From positions 1 to 64,000 of the forward strand of contig DATNFW010000033.1 in the NCBI GenBank assembly GCA_035606175.1: 64,000 nucleotides of DNA, given 5' to 3'. A model generated the notes under the pieces. That model saw only the letters and a program-made list of their open reading frames with translations, had not been told where the DNA came from and made no database searches. Below, in pieces: positions 15,884-24,589 of this stretch. A program made the translations under genes and the position numbers. Position 1 is the first letter of the stretch, and each line of letters starts with the position of its first letter. The stretch comes from JASHUC01 sp035606175 (lineage in GTDB: Bacteria; Pseudomonadota; Gammaproteobacteria; Steroidobacterales; Steroidobacteraceae).

Positions 15884-17227
15884 ATGGCCGAACCGTCGAA
15901 CCCGTCCCCGGTCGCGCGCCTTTTCAAGTCTGTCGCGGCGGTCGAGCCCGTCGAGCTGCGTCCTGCGCTGCTCTCGTTCGTGTGCTTCTTCTTCCTGTTC
16001 TTCAGCTACGCGGTAGTGAAGCCGGTGCGGGATGCGATGAGCACCGTGTGGGGCGCGAAGGCGCTGCCCGAGCTTTTCCTCGTGACGTTCCTGCTGAGCA
16101 TCATCGTCTCCCCGCTTTACGCGACGCTCTCGGCGCGCGTGAGGCTGTCGGCCTTCTTGCCGTGGGTCTACGGCATCGTCGCCGTGAGCGTGCTCGGCTT
16201 CGCCGTCCTCTTTTCCGGGAGCGGCGGGCATGAGCGATTGCTCGCGGCGGGGTTCTACGTTTGGGTCAGCACGTTCAACCTGGTCATTCTGTCGGCGTTC
16301 TGGAGCTTCATGGCCGACCTGTTCTCGCGCGAGCAGTCGAAGCGGCTCTTCGGCTTCATTGCGGCCGGCGGGACTGCGGGCACCATTCTCGGTCCCGCGA
16401 TCGTCGATTTCTTGGCGAAACGCGTCGGCAACGACGGCCTGATGCTGATCTCCGCGTGCGGTTTCGCGCTCACCGCGGCGCTCGTCATGCTGCTCGCGGG
16501 CGAGAAGAAGCGCCTGCTCGCCGAGTCGCCGGATGCGCAGCGCACGACGCTCGATCATCGCCTCGGGCGCAACCCGTTCGAGGGGTTCGCGCTGCTCTTT
16601 CGCTCGCGCTACCTGCTGCTGATCGCACTGTTCATCTTCGTGATGACGTCGGTCTCGACGGTCGTCTATGTCCAGCTGGTCGATATCATCGGGCACTCAT
16701 TCAAGAATCACGCGGCGCGAACCCAGGCTTTCGCGACCATCGATCTCGCGACCAACAGCCTCACGGTGCTCATCCAGCTCCTCGGCACGGGGCGCCTCAT
16801 CAAACGCTTCGGCGTGACGAGCGGCCTGATGCTCAATCCGTTCATCATGGCGCTCGCATTCGTCCTGGTCATTTTCTCTCCGGTCCTCCTCGTTCTCGGA
16901 GGCGTCCAGGTCATGCGCCGGGTGGCGGAATACGCCGTGGCGAAGCCGGCGCGCGAGATGCTCTTCACGGTCGTCGACCAGGAGAGCAAATACAAGGCCA
17001 AGAACGTCATCGACACCGTGGTCTATCGCGGCGGCGATCTGCTCGCCGCATCCGCGGCCTCCGGGGTCCTCGCGTATGGCTTGAGCGGCCTGGCGGTGCT
17101 GGGGGTGGTGGTTTCGGCGATTTGGTTCCCGATCGCTTATGCGCTCGGGCGCCGTTTCGAGAGCGTGCGCGGCGCGGAGATCGTCAATCAGGCGGCCGGA
17201 CGCCCCGCGGCCGCGGGCGCGAAGTAA
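15884..17227 (+). CDS. ATP/ADP-translocase-like (NTP/NDP exchange) membrane carrier, copy 2
   Basis: A 447-residue paralogue of the preceding carrier, 64 nt downstream. Matching landmarks are YAVVKPVRDAMSTVWGAKAL, FWSFMADLFSREQSKRLFGF, and KYKAKNVIDTVVYRGGD. The two proteins share topology but differ widely in loop residues, so the duplication is old. ATG 15884 was chosen; the open frame upstream is a shadow of the first copy. The gene ends in an 18-bp duplication that includes the TAA stop (see the repeat entry). The substrate could be nucleotides, by family, but this is not shown by the sequence. Confidence 0.75.
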   Translation: MAEPSNPSPVARLFKSVAAVEPVELRPALLSFVCFFFLFFSYAVVKPVRDAMSTVWGAKALPELFLVTFLLSIIVSPLYATLSARVRLSAFLPWVYGIVAVSVLGFAVLFSGSGGHERLLAAGFYVWVSTFNLVILSAFWSFMADLFSREQSKRLFGFIAAGGTAGTILGPAIVDFLAKRVGNDGLMLISACGFALTAALVMLLAGEKKRLLAESPDAQRTTLDHRLGRNPFEGFALLFRSRYLLLIALFIFVMTSVSTVVYVQLVDIIGHSFKNHAARTQAFATIDLATNSLTVLIQLLGTGRLIKRFGVTSGLMLNPFIMALAFVLVIFSPVLLVLGGVQVMRRVAEYAVAKPAREMLFTVVDQESKYKAKNVIDTVVYRGGDLLAASAASGVLAYGLSGLAVLGVVVSAIWFPIAYALGRRFESVRGAEIVNQAAGRPAAAGAK

Positions 17228-17248
17228 CGGGCGGGCGCGAAGTAACGG
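17213..17248 (+). repeat. Perfect 18-bp tandem duplication spanning a stop codon
   Basis: The unit GCGGGCGCGAAGTAACGG occurs at 17213-17230 and again at 17231-17248. It contains the last codons and TAA stop of carrier copy 2, so a second in-frame TAA follows 18 nt after the first. It looks like a recent slippage event. Confidence 0.85.
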
Positions 17249-17305
17249 CTGCGGCGATACCGGCGGTTACGGCCGCCGCGACGGAGGGAGCGCAGCGCCG
17301 GTGCG

Positions 17306-18742
17306 CTAGGCGGCGACGGTGCCGCTCGGCTCGCGCAGCTCCCGCATTCCGGAGACCGCCTCGACGACCTGTGATGCGCTCGCGAAGCGCTCATCGGGCG
17401 ATTTGGCCGTGAGTCCATCGAGCAGGGACTGCAGGTGCTCGAGAATCGCGGGCAGGCGCGGTGCCGGAGCGTTCACGTGCTGCTGCAGCACCTCGATCGC
17501 GGTGGTCCCGGTGTAGGGCTTCTTCCCGGTCAGCATCTCGTAGAAGATGATTCCGAGGCTGTACAGATCGGTGCGCGCATCGAGCTTCTCGCCGAGCGCC
17601 TGCTCGGGGCTCATATAGTAGGGTGAGCCGCGCAGCACGCCTTTGCGCGTGCTCGCGAGCTCACCTTGCATGTTGCGGGCGAGACCGAAATCGATGAGGA
17701 CGATCTCGTCGGTTTCCCGCAGCATCACGTTTGGCGGTTTCAAATCGCGGTGGAAGATGCCCGCGGTGTGCACGACATCGAGCGCGCGCGCGATCTGCTC
17801 GACGTAGCGGAGCACGTCGGGCTCGAGGATGCCGCGTTGCAGGCGCGCCTTGAGGTCCCCGCGCGTGAAGTACTCCATGGCGAGGTATTCGCGGCCGTGG
17901 TGGACGCCGTATTCGTGGATTCTCACGATGGCCGGATGGCGCAGCGCGGATAGCGCTGCGTACTCGCGTGCGAATATCTGGCGGTCGCTCGCGCTCTCTA
18001 TCTCGCTGCGGCTCACCTTGAGCGCGACGTCCATGCCGAGCGCCGTGCTCGTCGCAAGATAGACGATCGCCTTCTCCGACTCCCCGATGGTGCGCCGGAT
18101 CGTGTAGCCGGGGATCGGGGCGCGTGTGCCGCGGTCGGCCGTCGCGGCGCCCTCGGCGTCGCGAGCGCTGTCGTGGCCTGCTGAGCCGTCGCCTGCTGAG
18201 CTCTCCATGCCCGGGGCGCCGTCGACGTCCGCGGAGATTTCCTCGTCCGCCGTGCTTTCGATCTCGCCGGTCCTCTCCGCGGCGGCGCCGGCAGACGGCG
18301 AGGGCTCGGAGTCTCTCAGCGTCTCGCGACCGGCTTCTTGCAGCTCCTGGCGGCGCAAGGCGAGCTGCACCGCCGTTCGCAGTCGCTCGGGCGTGAGCAG
18401 ACGCTTCGGCAAATAGTCGATCGCGCCGAGTTGGATCGCGCGAACGGCCGTGAGCTCATTTCCGTCCTCCGCGATCACGATGATCGCCGGCATGGCGGGC
18501 CAGCTCTTCAGCTGCCGCAGCCGCTCGAGACCCTCCGAGCGGGGGTCGCCGGGACTTTCGCCGAAGGGTGCCGCAAGGAGCAGCAGATCGAAATCGACAC
18601 GCGTGACCGAGCCGATACTGCGATCGAGCTCCTGCGTGTCGAACGTGGTGATCGTCCCCTCGGGGCAGAGCACACCGAGATGGTGCCGCAGCCACTCGCG
18701 GTAGCGGGCGTCGCGATCGACGATCAGCAGTCTCGCGTTCAT
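17306..18742 (-). CDS. Ser/Thr protein kinase with N-terminal pseudo-receiver domain
   Basis: A 478-residue cytosolic signalling protein. Residues 1-120 have the response-regulator fold (LLIVDRDARYREWLRHHLG, and K113 in DYLPKR), but the phospho-acceptor Asp of strand 3 is Ala57 (FDLLLLAAPF). An acidic, Ser/Ala-rich linker covers 140-205. The Hanks-type kinase domain (about 212-475) has Lys242 in ALKVS, HRDLKPPNV (D333), DFGLAR (D351) and MSPEQ. The Gly-rich loop is degenerate (GESEKA), as in some other receiver-kinase fusions. No membrane anchor or PASTA repeats. It converges on the two nucleotide carriers, and its substrate is unknown. Confidence 0.88.
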   Translation of the reverse strand: MNARLLIVDRDARYREWLRHHLGVLCPEGTITTFDTQELDRSIGSVTRVDFDLLLLAAPFGESPGDPRSEGLERLRQLKSWPAMPAIIVIAEDGNELTAVRAIQLGAIDYLPKRLLTPERLRTAVQLALRRQELQEAGRETLRDSEPSPSAGAAAERTGEIESTADEEISADVDGAPGMESSAGDGSAGHDSARDAEGAATADRGTRAPIPGYTIRRTIGESEKAIVYLATSTALGMDVALKVSRSEIESASDRQIFAREYAALSALRHPAIVRIHEYGVHHGREYLAMEYFTRGDLKARLQRGILEPDVLRYVEQIARALDVVHTAGIFHRDLKPPNVMLRETDEIVLIDFGLARNMQGELASTRKGVLRGSPYYMSPEQALGEKLDARTDLYSLGIIFYEMLTGKKPYTGTTAIEVLQQHVNAPAPRLPAILEHLQSLLDGLTAKSPDERFASASQVVEAVSGMRELREPSGTVAA

Positions 18743-18914
18743 GGCCTACAGCGTGGTCTCGCGGCGGGGCGGCCACAGGCCCCCCGGGGGTTGGCTGCGA
18801 CGATGGCCCAGAGGGGGGCCGGTTGTCGCGGAAGACCGCAGGATTCTGTGAAATAGGTCATCATCGAGCTAGGCCGCCGGTGCGCCGGCGCGCGCTGGAA
18901 AGGACAATCATGGA

Positions 18915-19958
18915 ATGGAAATGGCTCGCCTGACCGCGAGGCGCATCGCGCTCGCGGCAATGATTTTCACGGCTGTGACGCTCGGCGCGACGCTGCTCGC
19001 CTCGACCGCCCCTTCCTGGTGGGTAGGCGATCTTGCAGTGCACTTCCGGCTGCAATACGCGGCCGCAGCGCTCATCGAGCTGCTCGTGCTCGGCTGGGCC
19101 CGGCGCTGGGTGTGGACAGCCGCTGCCCTCGCGGCGCTCGTCGTGAACGGCGTCGCCGCGGCCTCTCTGCTCGGGGGCGGAAGTGTGATCCGCGGCGCGG
19201 TGGCCGGCGCCCCGCCGGTGATCAGCGACTCGGGGAGCCCGGCTCGCACCGGTGTGCGAGGTGCTCGACGGCGGCACGTGGGCTCAGGCTCACCGCACGA
19301 GCCGCTGCGCATCGCCTCCATCAACGTGCTCTTCCACAACAGGCACTACGATCGCGTGGAGGCCTTCCTGCGGAGCGCGCGGCCGGATGCGGCCGTGCTC
19401 GTCGAAATCACGCCCGCTTGGCGCGCTGCGCTCGGCTCGCTGCGCGAGGAGTTTCCCTGGCAGTACTACGCCGAGAGCCGCGATTCCCACGGCACGCTCC
19501 TCTTGTCGCGCTGGCCGTTCGAGCACACGGAGACGGTGCCGATGGGGCCGCATGCGGACCCGACGATCGCGGCCGTACTCAACGTGCGCGGCCGAGCGCT
19601 GCATTTGATTGGCGTGCATCCCGCGTGGCCGATCGGCCCTGCCGTCTCGGCCGAGCGGAATCGGGAGTTGTCCAGGCTGGCTGCGCTCGCGCGCGCGACT
19701 CCGGCGCCGCTCGTCATGGCGGGCGATTTCAATTTGACACCGTTCTCGCCGCATTTTCGCGCGTTCGTCGCGCAGAGCGGGTTGCAGTGGACGGCCAGAG
19801 GCGCGGGCTGGCAGCCGACCTGGCCCACGTTTCTGCCGGTCGGCGGCATTCAAATCGATCATGCATTCGTGTCGCCCGGAATCGACGTGCGGCGTTTCGC
19901 GCGCGGGCCCGGCATCGGCTCGGACCATCGTCCGATCGTGGTCGACCTCGACTGGTAG
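18915..19958 (+). CDS. Membrane-anchored endonuclease/exonuclease/phosphatase (EEP) family protein
   Basis: A 347-residue protein with about three N-terminal hydrophobic segments (residues 10-100) followed by an EEP catalytic domain. Metal and catalytic motifs are RIASINVLF, VLVEITPAW (E in motif 2), GDFNLTPFSPHF, IDHAFVS, and GSDHRPIVVDL. Relatives cleave phosphodiester bonds in DNA, inositol phosphates or sphingomyelin; the membrane-anchored type (YafD-like) has no proven substrate. ATG 18915 was chosen; an ATG at 18910 leads to an early stop. Confidence 0.88.
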   Translation: MEMARLTARRIALAAMIFTAVTLGATLLASTAPSWWVGDLAVHFRLQYAAAALIELLVLGWARRWVWTAAALAALVVNGVAAASLLGGGSVIRGAVAGAPPVISDSGSPARTGVRGARRRHVGSGSPHEPLRIASINVLFHNRHYDRVEAFLRSARPDAAVLVEITPAWRAALGSLREEFPWQYYAESRDSHGTLLLSRWPFEHTETVPMGPHADPTIAAVLNVRGRALHLIGVHPAWPIGPAVSAERNRELSRLAALARATPAPLVMAGDFNLTPFSPHFRAFVAQSGLQWTARGAGWQPTWPTFLPVGGIQIDHAFVSPGIDVRRFARGPGIGSDHRPIVVDLDW

Positions 19959-20185
19959 TCTCGTGAGCCAGCCGCGCGCGGGGGCACCTGCGTGTCAATT
20001 GCGGTCGTGTTTGGCAGGATTCGCATCGTCGATGAAGCTTCGGAGAAGCGGCGAATCGCTGGCCGGCGCTCGATCGCACCAAATCACCGGGCGCGCGGCC
20101 GTCGGAGTCCTCTGTCGAAACCTAGCGCGCCCGTTCGGCTATCCATCGAGAACCTTGCCGTCCAGAGCTCTCGAGGAGACCCGCC

Positions 20186-20539
20186 ATGCTTTTCCTTTCG
20201 CTCTACACCCCAGCCGCGCTGCCGAGCACACCGCCGAGTCCGGAGCACATCGCCGAGATGGGCCGATTGATGCAGGAGATGGCTGAGGCCGGCGTCCTCG
20301 TGACGACCGGCGGCATCAAATCGCGCGACACCGGGATGAAGATTTCCCGGCGCCAGGACCGTTTCAGCGTCGAGCACGGTCCCGTTGCAGGCTCGAGCCT
20401 GATGCCGGCCGCCGGCTACGCGCTGCTGCGTGCGCGCTCGCGCGACGAGCTTGCGCAGCACATCCGCAAGTTCCTGCAGCTAGCGGGCGATGGGACCTGC
20501 GAGATCATCGAGGTCCTGGAGCCGCCGCCGGGCAAGTGA
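20186..20539 (+). CDS. YCII-related domain protein
   Basis: A 117-residue protein of the dimeric alpha-beta-barrel YCII/DGPF superfamily. It begins MLFLSLYTPAALPSTPPSPE, has the turn AEAGVLVTTGGIKSRDTG and ends with strand TCEIIEVLEPP. A GAGGAG ribosome site lies 8 nt before the ATG. Related proteins are found next to ECF42-type sigma factors; such a set is at 61420-63667 in this window, but this copy is 41 kb away with no sigma factor beside it. Function unknown. Confidence 0.75.
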   Translation: MLFLSLYTPAALPSTPPSPEHIAEMGRLMQEMAEAGVLVTTGGIKSRDTGMKISRRQDRFSVEHGPVAGSSLMPAAGYALLRARSRDELAQHIRKFLQLAGDGTCEIIEVLEPPPGK

Positions 20540-20617
20540 CGTCAGCCGGATGCGAAGTGGGGGAGGAGGCGCGCCCGGTGACGGCATGCCCGCGGCATAG
20601 CCTCACCCGGCCTGCCC

Positions 20618-21439
20618 TCACTGGTGCGGCAGCACGAATTCCTTGCCGCGATACGAGAGGATCACGCCGTCCTGTGTGATGTGCTCGACGCGAACGCCCT
20701 GTGGAGTCGCGTCTCCCTCGCGCAGCTTCAACATCTGCGTGTCCGCCTCGAGAAACACGAAGCGCTGGTCCGGCTGCCGAGAGTAGACATGCAAGTCGAG
20801 CTTGAGCCCCGGGATGTTCGCGCCGGGCTCCGCGGCGGCCTCCTGGTACGTCGGCAGTCCGCTTTCCGTCGCGCGGAGGACGCCGTTCACCGGTTGCGAA
20901 CCCGAGCCGCGCGGCTCGACGGCCGGCAGATCATCCGGATTCTCATTGGCGCCGGCCGCCGCTGCGCCGGTTGTCCCAGCGCCGGCCGCGGCCGCGTTTG
21001 CGTTCAGGGGCGCGGGAGTCGCCTGAGCGGAAGCGCCGGGTGCGGCAGGTGTGCCGGTTGCAGCGGTTGCAGCTGCCGCGGAACTGCCCGTCGTCGCCGC
21101 GATCGTGGCAGACGCCGGGGTGGGGGGACCGCCGGCGGGGGCTGGCGCTGGGACGGCTGGGACGGACACGCTGCGTGCGGCGGCGGCTGATGGCGTGCGA
21201 TTCGCGGCCATCGCGCCACTCGTCGCGGCTGCCGTGGAGTTGGCTGCGCGCGAGGCGCTACCGCGCCAGAGCACAAAGCCCACGACGACGAAATTGATCG
21301 CAAGCAGCGCGCCGATCGCGACTCCCCAGGCGGCGAAGCGGCTGCGCGGTGGTGCGATCTTCACCTCGAACAGAGCCGGTCCGCTCTGGCGCTGGCGCTC
21401 GCTCTCCGATTTCTTCAGGGCATCGAGTATGAAAGACAT
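20618..21439 (-). CDS. GspB-like type II secretion accessory protein
   Basis: A 273-residue inner-membrane protein. The N-terminus MSFILDALKKSESERQR is the typical GspB start, followed by one membrane helix (about residues 36-57), a long Ala/Pro/Gly-rich periplasmic linker (residues 60-195), and the folded GspB C-terminal domain (PGLKLDLHVYSRQPDQRFVF, then VEHITQDGVILSYRGKEFVL). GspB and GspA/ExeA-type ATPases help assemble the secretin of type II secretion. It starts 3 nt after the ExeA-like gene ends, so they are one operon. No gspC-N genes are in the window. Confidence 0.87.
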   Translation of the reverse strand: MSFILDALKKSESERQRQSGPALFEVKIAPPRSRFAAWGVAIGALLAINFVVVGFVLWRGSASRAANSTAAATSGAMAANRTPSAAAARSVSVPAVPAPAPAGGPPTPASATIAATTGSSAAAATAATGTPAAPGASAQATPAPLNANAAAAGAGTTGAAAAGANENPDDLPAVEPRGSGSQPVNGVLRATESGLPTYQEAAAEPGANIPGLKLDLHVYSRQPDQRFVFLEADTQMLKLREGDATPQGVRVEHITQDGVILSYRGKEFVLPHQ

Positions 21440-21442
21440 GGA

Positions 21443-23134
21443 TCAACTGCCGTGTACGTTTGCGGCGAGCAGCAGCGGGGTGTGCGGCTCGGCGGTCGCG
21501 CTGTTCAAGACCACGAGTGTCTGCTCGCCCGCGACGCCGTCCACCGCGAGGCGGTGTGTGCGCTGGAACTCGCGCACGAGCTGCGCGAGTCCCGCGTCGA
21601 ACACGTCGCTCGCCGACTCGCTCGCGCGGATGCCTTTCAGCCGATCGAGCCGCTCGCGGAGCTGGCGCACATCCTCGCCGCGCATGCCGAGGGAGAGCGG
21701 TTTCGGGTGGGCCGTCTGGGGCCGCCACAGCAGCACGAAATCGCCGTACCAATACCGCGAGAGCTCCGCGATCGGCACGGCATGTGCGCCGCCGAGATCG
21801 ATGTGCGCGCGCTCGTCGTCGAGTCCGGAGAGGACCACCTGATGAGAGCCGCCGGCATCGTCGCTCAGCGTGAGAATGGCCGGACGATTGTAGAGCCGCA
21901 GCTGCGCGAACGAACCCTTCTGTACGAAACACTCGAGTCCCTGCTGCAGTGCCTGCGTGCACGGGTCCACGTTACCGGCGACGTATCGCGCGCCCCAGAG
22001 CGCGAACAACTTAGCGAATGCACTGTCCGTGTCGGTCTCCGAGCCGTGCGCGGCCAGCAGCTGCGCGAGCACGGCGGGCGAGCTCGCCGCGGCAGCGGCA
22101 GCGCCCGCTGCGGGTACAGCGCCGCCGCCGGGGGCGGCCGTGGCGGTGCCAGCCGGCGATGCGGGCTCACGCGTCACGGACCCTCTGTGCGATGCGGCCG
22201 CGACCGGGCTTGCGTGGCGCTCGGCGGTCCACGGTACGAAACGCCAGAGCGCGACCGCACCGAGAATGATCACCGCGGCTGAGGCCGCCATGGCGCCCCA
22301 GGGGGCCCACCAGGGCAGAAGCCGCCGCCCGAAGACCTCCTGCGCGCTGCGGCGGACCATCGACGCGGTGACACGGTGCCGGTCCTGGGTGTATGCGCCG
22401 AGCAGTGCGCGATCGCAGATGATGTTGATGACCCGCGGCACGCCGCCCGAGAGTCGGTGCACTTCGACGAGCGCATGCGGCGTGAAGATGTCATTCGTCG
22501 CGCCTGCGACACGCAGCCGATGGCGCACGTAGGCCGTGGTCTCCTGCCCGAGAAGCGGACAGAGGTGATAGCGCCCGGTGATGCGCTGGGCGAGCTGACG
22601 CAGCTCGTTGCGTGCGAGCAGATCGCGCAGCTCGGGCTGACCGATGAGGATGATCTGCAGCAGCTTCTGCGTGTTCGTCTCGAGATTGGTGAGCAGGCGC
22701 ACTTGCTCGAGCACATCCGGGGCGAGGTTCTGCGCCTCGTCCACGACGAGCACCACGCGTTTGCCGGCGCTGTGCGCGCGCAGCAGGTAGTGGCTCAGGA
22801 TGTCGACGAGATCTTTGAGACTGCCGGTCGCCGAGTCCGGCACTCCGATGCCGAGCTCCTCGCAGATCGTGAGGAGGAACTCCGGGGCGGTCATCCGCGG
22901 ATTGAGAATGAGCGCGATCTCCGCGTTCTGCGGCGTCTGCGCCAGCAGTGAGCGAACGACCGTCGTCTTGCCCGTGCCGACCTCTCCTGTCAGCTGCACG
23001 AATCCGCCCGCCTCGTTGATCCCGTAGAGCAGATGAGCGAGAGCCTCGGCATGGCGCTCGCTCAAATAGAGATACCGCGGATCCGGTGTGATCGCGAACG
23101 GCTTCTCGTTGAGGCCGAAAAACGAGAGGTACAT
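21443..23134 (-). CDS. ExeA/GspA-like AAA ATPase with peptidoglycan-binding domain
   Basis: A 563-residue protein opening MYLSFFGLNEKPFAITPDPR, the standard ExeA start. Walker A is GEVGTGKT (residues 50-57), and Walker B is VVLVVDEAQN. One transmembrane helix follows at about 284-305, then a periplasmic part with a PG_binding_1 motif near the C-terminus (LVREFQRTHRLAVDGVAG). Members use ATP and peptidoglycan contact to place the secretin multimer. It lies between dinB (9 nt upstream) and the gspB-like gene, an operon with no other secretion genes. Confidence 0.9.
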   Translation of the reverse strand: MYLSFFGLNEKPFAITPDPRYLYLSERHAEALAHLLYGINEAGGFVQLTGEVGTGKTTVVRSLLAQTPQNAEIALILNPRMTAPEFLLTICEELGIGVPDSATGSLKDLVDILSHYLLRAHSAGKRVVLVVDEAQNLAPDVLEQVRLLTNLETNTQKLLQIILIGQPELRDLLARNELRQLAQRITGRYHLCPLLGQETTAYVRHRLRVAGATNDIFTPHALVEVHRLSGGVPRVINIICDRALLGAYTQDRHRVTASMVRRSAQEVFGRRLLPWWAPWGAMAASAAVIILGAVALWRFVPWTAERHASPVAAASHRGSVTREPASPAGTATAAPGGGAVPAAGAAAAAASSPAVLAQLLAAHGSETDTDSAFAKLFALWGARYVAGNVDPCTQALQQGLECFVQKGSFAQLRLYNRPAILTLSDDAGGSHQVVLSGLDDERAHIDLGGAHAVPIAELSRYWYGDFVLLWRPQTAHPKPLSLGMRGEDVRQLRERLDRLKGIRASESASDVFDAGLAQLVREFQRTHRLAVDGVAGEQTLVVLNSATAEPHTPLLLAANVHGS

Positions 23135-23143
23135 GGTTCGATG

Positions 23144-24286
23144 TTACTTAATCTCGATGCCCCATCGAAGGGCGTGTTTCCCAAATCGCAGACGGACGGC
23201 ATCGACGGCAGCGTCCGCCGACGGCCGAGTCTGCTCGAAGAGCGCGAGCTGCGTAGCGGGGCACAGGCCCCGCAAGGCGACTCCCAGGAGCCGTAGTTTC
23301 GCGCCACGGTGCTCCGCGAGCCAGCACTTGAGGAGCTCCTTGGCGATCCGGGCGATGATCCTGCGGTCCTGCGTGGGGGGTGCCACGGCGCGCTGGCGGG
23401 TGAAGGTGGTGAAATCGTGTTTGCGAATTTTCACCGCGATGCATCCCGCGGCGAGATGCCGCGCCCGGATGCGGTCGCAGGCGCGCTCCGCGAGCCGATC
23501 GAGCTCGGCCGCGAGCACCCGCGCGTCCGAGACATCCCGCTCGAAAGTGTCCTCGGCGCTCACGGAGCGCTCGTCCCGGTCCGGCTCGACCGGGCGATCA
23601 TCGATGCCGCTCGCGCGCTCCCGGAGCCGCGCGGCATAGCGGCCAAAGATCGGTACGAGCCGGGCATCCGGCGCCCGGCGCAGCTCCCCGACCGTTGCAA
23701 TGCCGAGCGCCTCGACCCGCTCTCCGGCCTTGCGACCGAGCCCCGGCAGACGGCGCACCGAAAGGCCGTCGAGGAACTCGTGCACCCGGTCGGGGCTCAC
23801 GACGGTCAGTCCATCGGGTTTGTCGAGGTCGGAGGCGATCTTCGCGACGAGTTTGTTGGAGGCCACACCGACCGAGGCCGTGAGGCCCGTCGTCTCACGG
23901 ATACGCCCTTTGATCCGGGCGGCGATCTCGGCGGCCGGACGCGGATCGGCGGTCACATCCAGAAACGCCTCATCGAGTGAGAGGCCCTGCACGAGCGGGG
24001 TCACCTCGTAGAAGATCGCGAAGACCTGCCGCGAGATCTCCTGGTAGCGCGCCATTCGCGGCCGCACACAGATCGCATGCGGGCAGCGCTCGAGCGCCTC
24101 GCGCATCGGCATGGCCGAGCGCACCCCGTAGCGGCGCACCTCGTAGCTCGCGGCGGCGACGACACCGCGCGCGCTCGTACCGCCGACGATGAGCGGCTTG
24201 CCGGCGAGCCGCGGGTCATCGTGCTGCTCGACGGACGCATAGAACGCGTCCATGTCGACGTGCAGGATCGCGCGGGCGGCAGGCAT
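23144..24286 (-). CDS. dinB: DNA polymerase IV (Y-family)
   Basis: A 380-residue translesion polymerase. Catalytic carboxylates are visible in HVDMDAFYASVEQ and SLDEAFLDVT. The thumb helix-hairpin-helix VRRLPGLGRKAGERVEALGI and the little-finger segment follow. The C-terminal QLALF matches the beta-clamp-binding pentapeptide. The length is close to E. coli DinB. No clear LexA box (CTGT-N8-ACAG) is seen upstream; the gene follows a zinc-ribbon gene by 15 nt and is probably co-transcribed from fadE or mdh. Confidence 0.95.
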   Translation of the reverse strand: MPAARAILHVDMDAFYASVEQHDDPRLAGKPLIVGGTSARGVVAAASYEVRRYGVRSAMPMREALERCPHAICVRPRMARYQEISRQVFAIFYEVTPLVQGLSLDEAFLDVTADPRPAAEIAARIKGRIRETTGLTASVGVASNKLVAKIASDLDKPDGLTVVSPDRVHEFLDGLSVRRLPGLGRKAGERVEALGIATVGELRRAPDARLVPIFGRYAARLRERASGIDDRPVEPDRDERSVSAEDTFERDVSDARVLAAELDRLAERACDRIRARHLAAGCIAVKIRKHDFTTFTRQRAVAPPTQDRRIIARIAKELLKCWLAEHRGAKLRLLGVALRGLCPATQLALFEQTRPSADAAVDAVRLRFGKHALRWGIEIK

Positions 24287-24301
24287 TGGGATTGGGCCTC
24301 G

Positions 24302-24589
24302 TCAGCCCGCCGGCCCGAGGGTCGCAACGCTGTAGACAGCCGTCAGCGCGAGCATGACGACCGGCTGCGCTCGCGTCGTGCCGGAGGCATTCTGGAGGGC
24401 TGGCGGCGAGTCTTGCCCGGTCCCGCAGTCCATGCAGTACTTTGCCGCAACGGGGGCTCCGCAGTTTGCACAGTGGGCCGGGGCGTTCGGGGGCGATCCG
24501 TCCGCCCGTATCGATGCGGCAAGCAGGACCGGCGCCAGCGAGGCGTCGGTGGCCTCAGGGACCGACACGGTCGGGCTCGACCACCGCAT
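24302..24589 (-). CDS. Small zinc-ribbon membrane protein
   Basis: About 95 residues. The central CANCGAPVAAKYCMDCG is a two-knuckle zinc ribbon with four Cys. The C-terminus VVMLALTAVYSVATLGPAG is probably a membrane helix. The start is uncertain: ATG 24589 lies 35 nt inside the end of fadE, and a GTG at 24568 is possible. The gene lies between fadE and dinB on the same strand with tight spacing. I do not recognise a specific family beyond zinc ribbon. Confidence 0.55.
   Translation of the reverse strand: MRWSSPTVSVPEATDASLAPVLLAASIRADGSPPNAPAHCANCGAPVAAKYCMDCGTGQDSPPALQNASGTTRAQPVVMLALTAVYSVATLGPAG

Noticed and set aside
24287..24360. A LexA box before dinB
   Set aside because: CTGTAGACAG is seen in the region but lacks the CTGT-N8-ACAG spacing.
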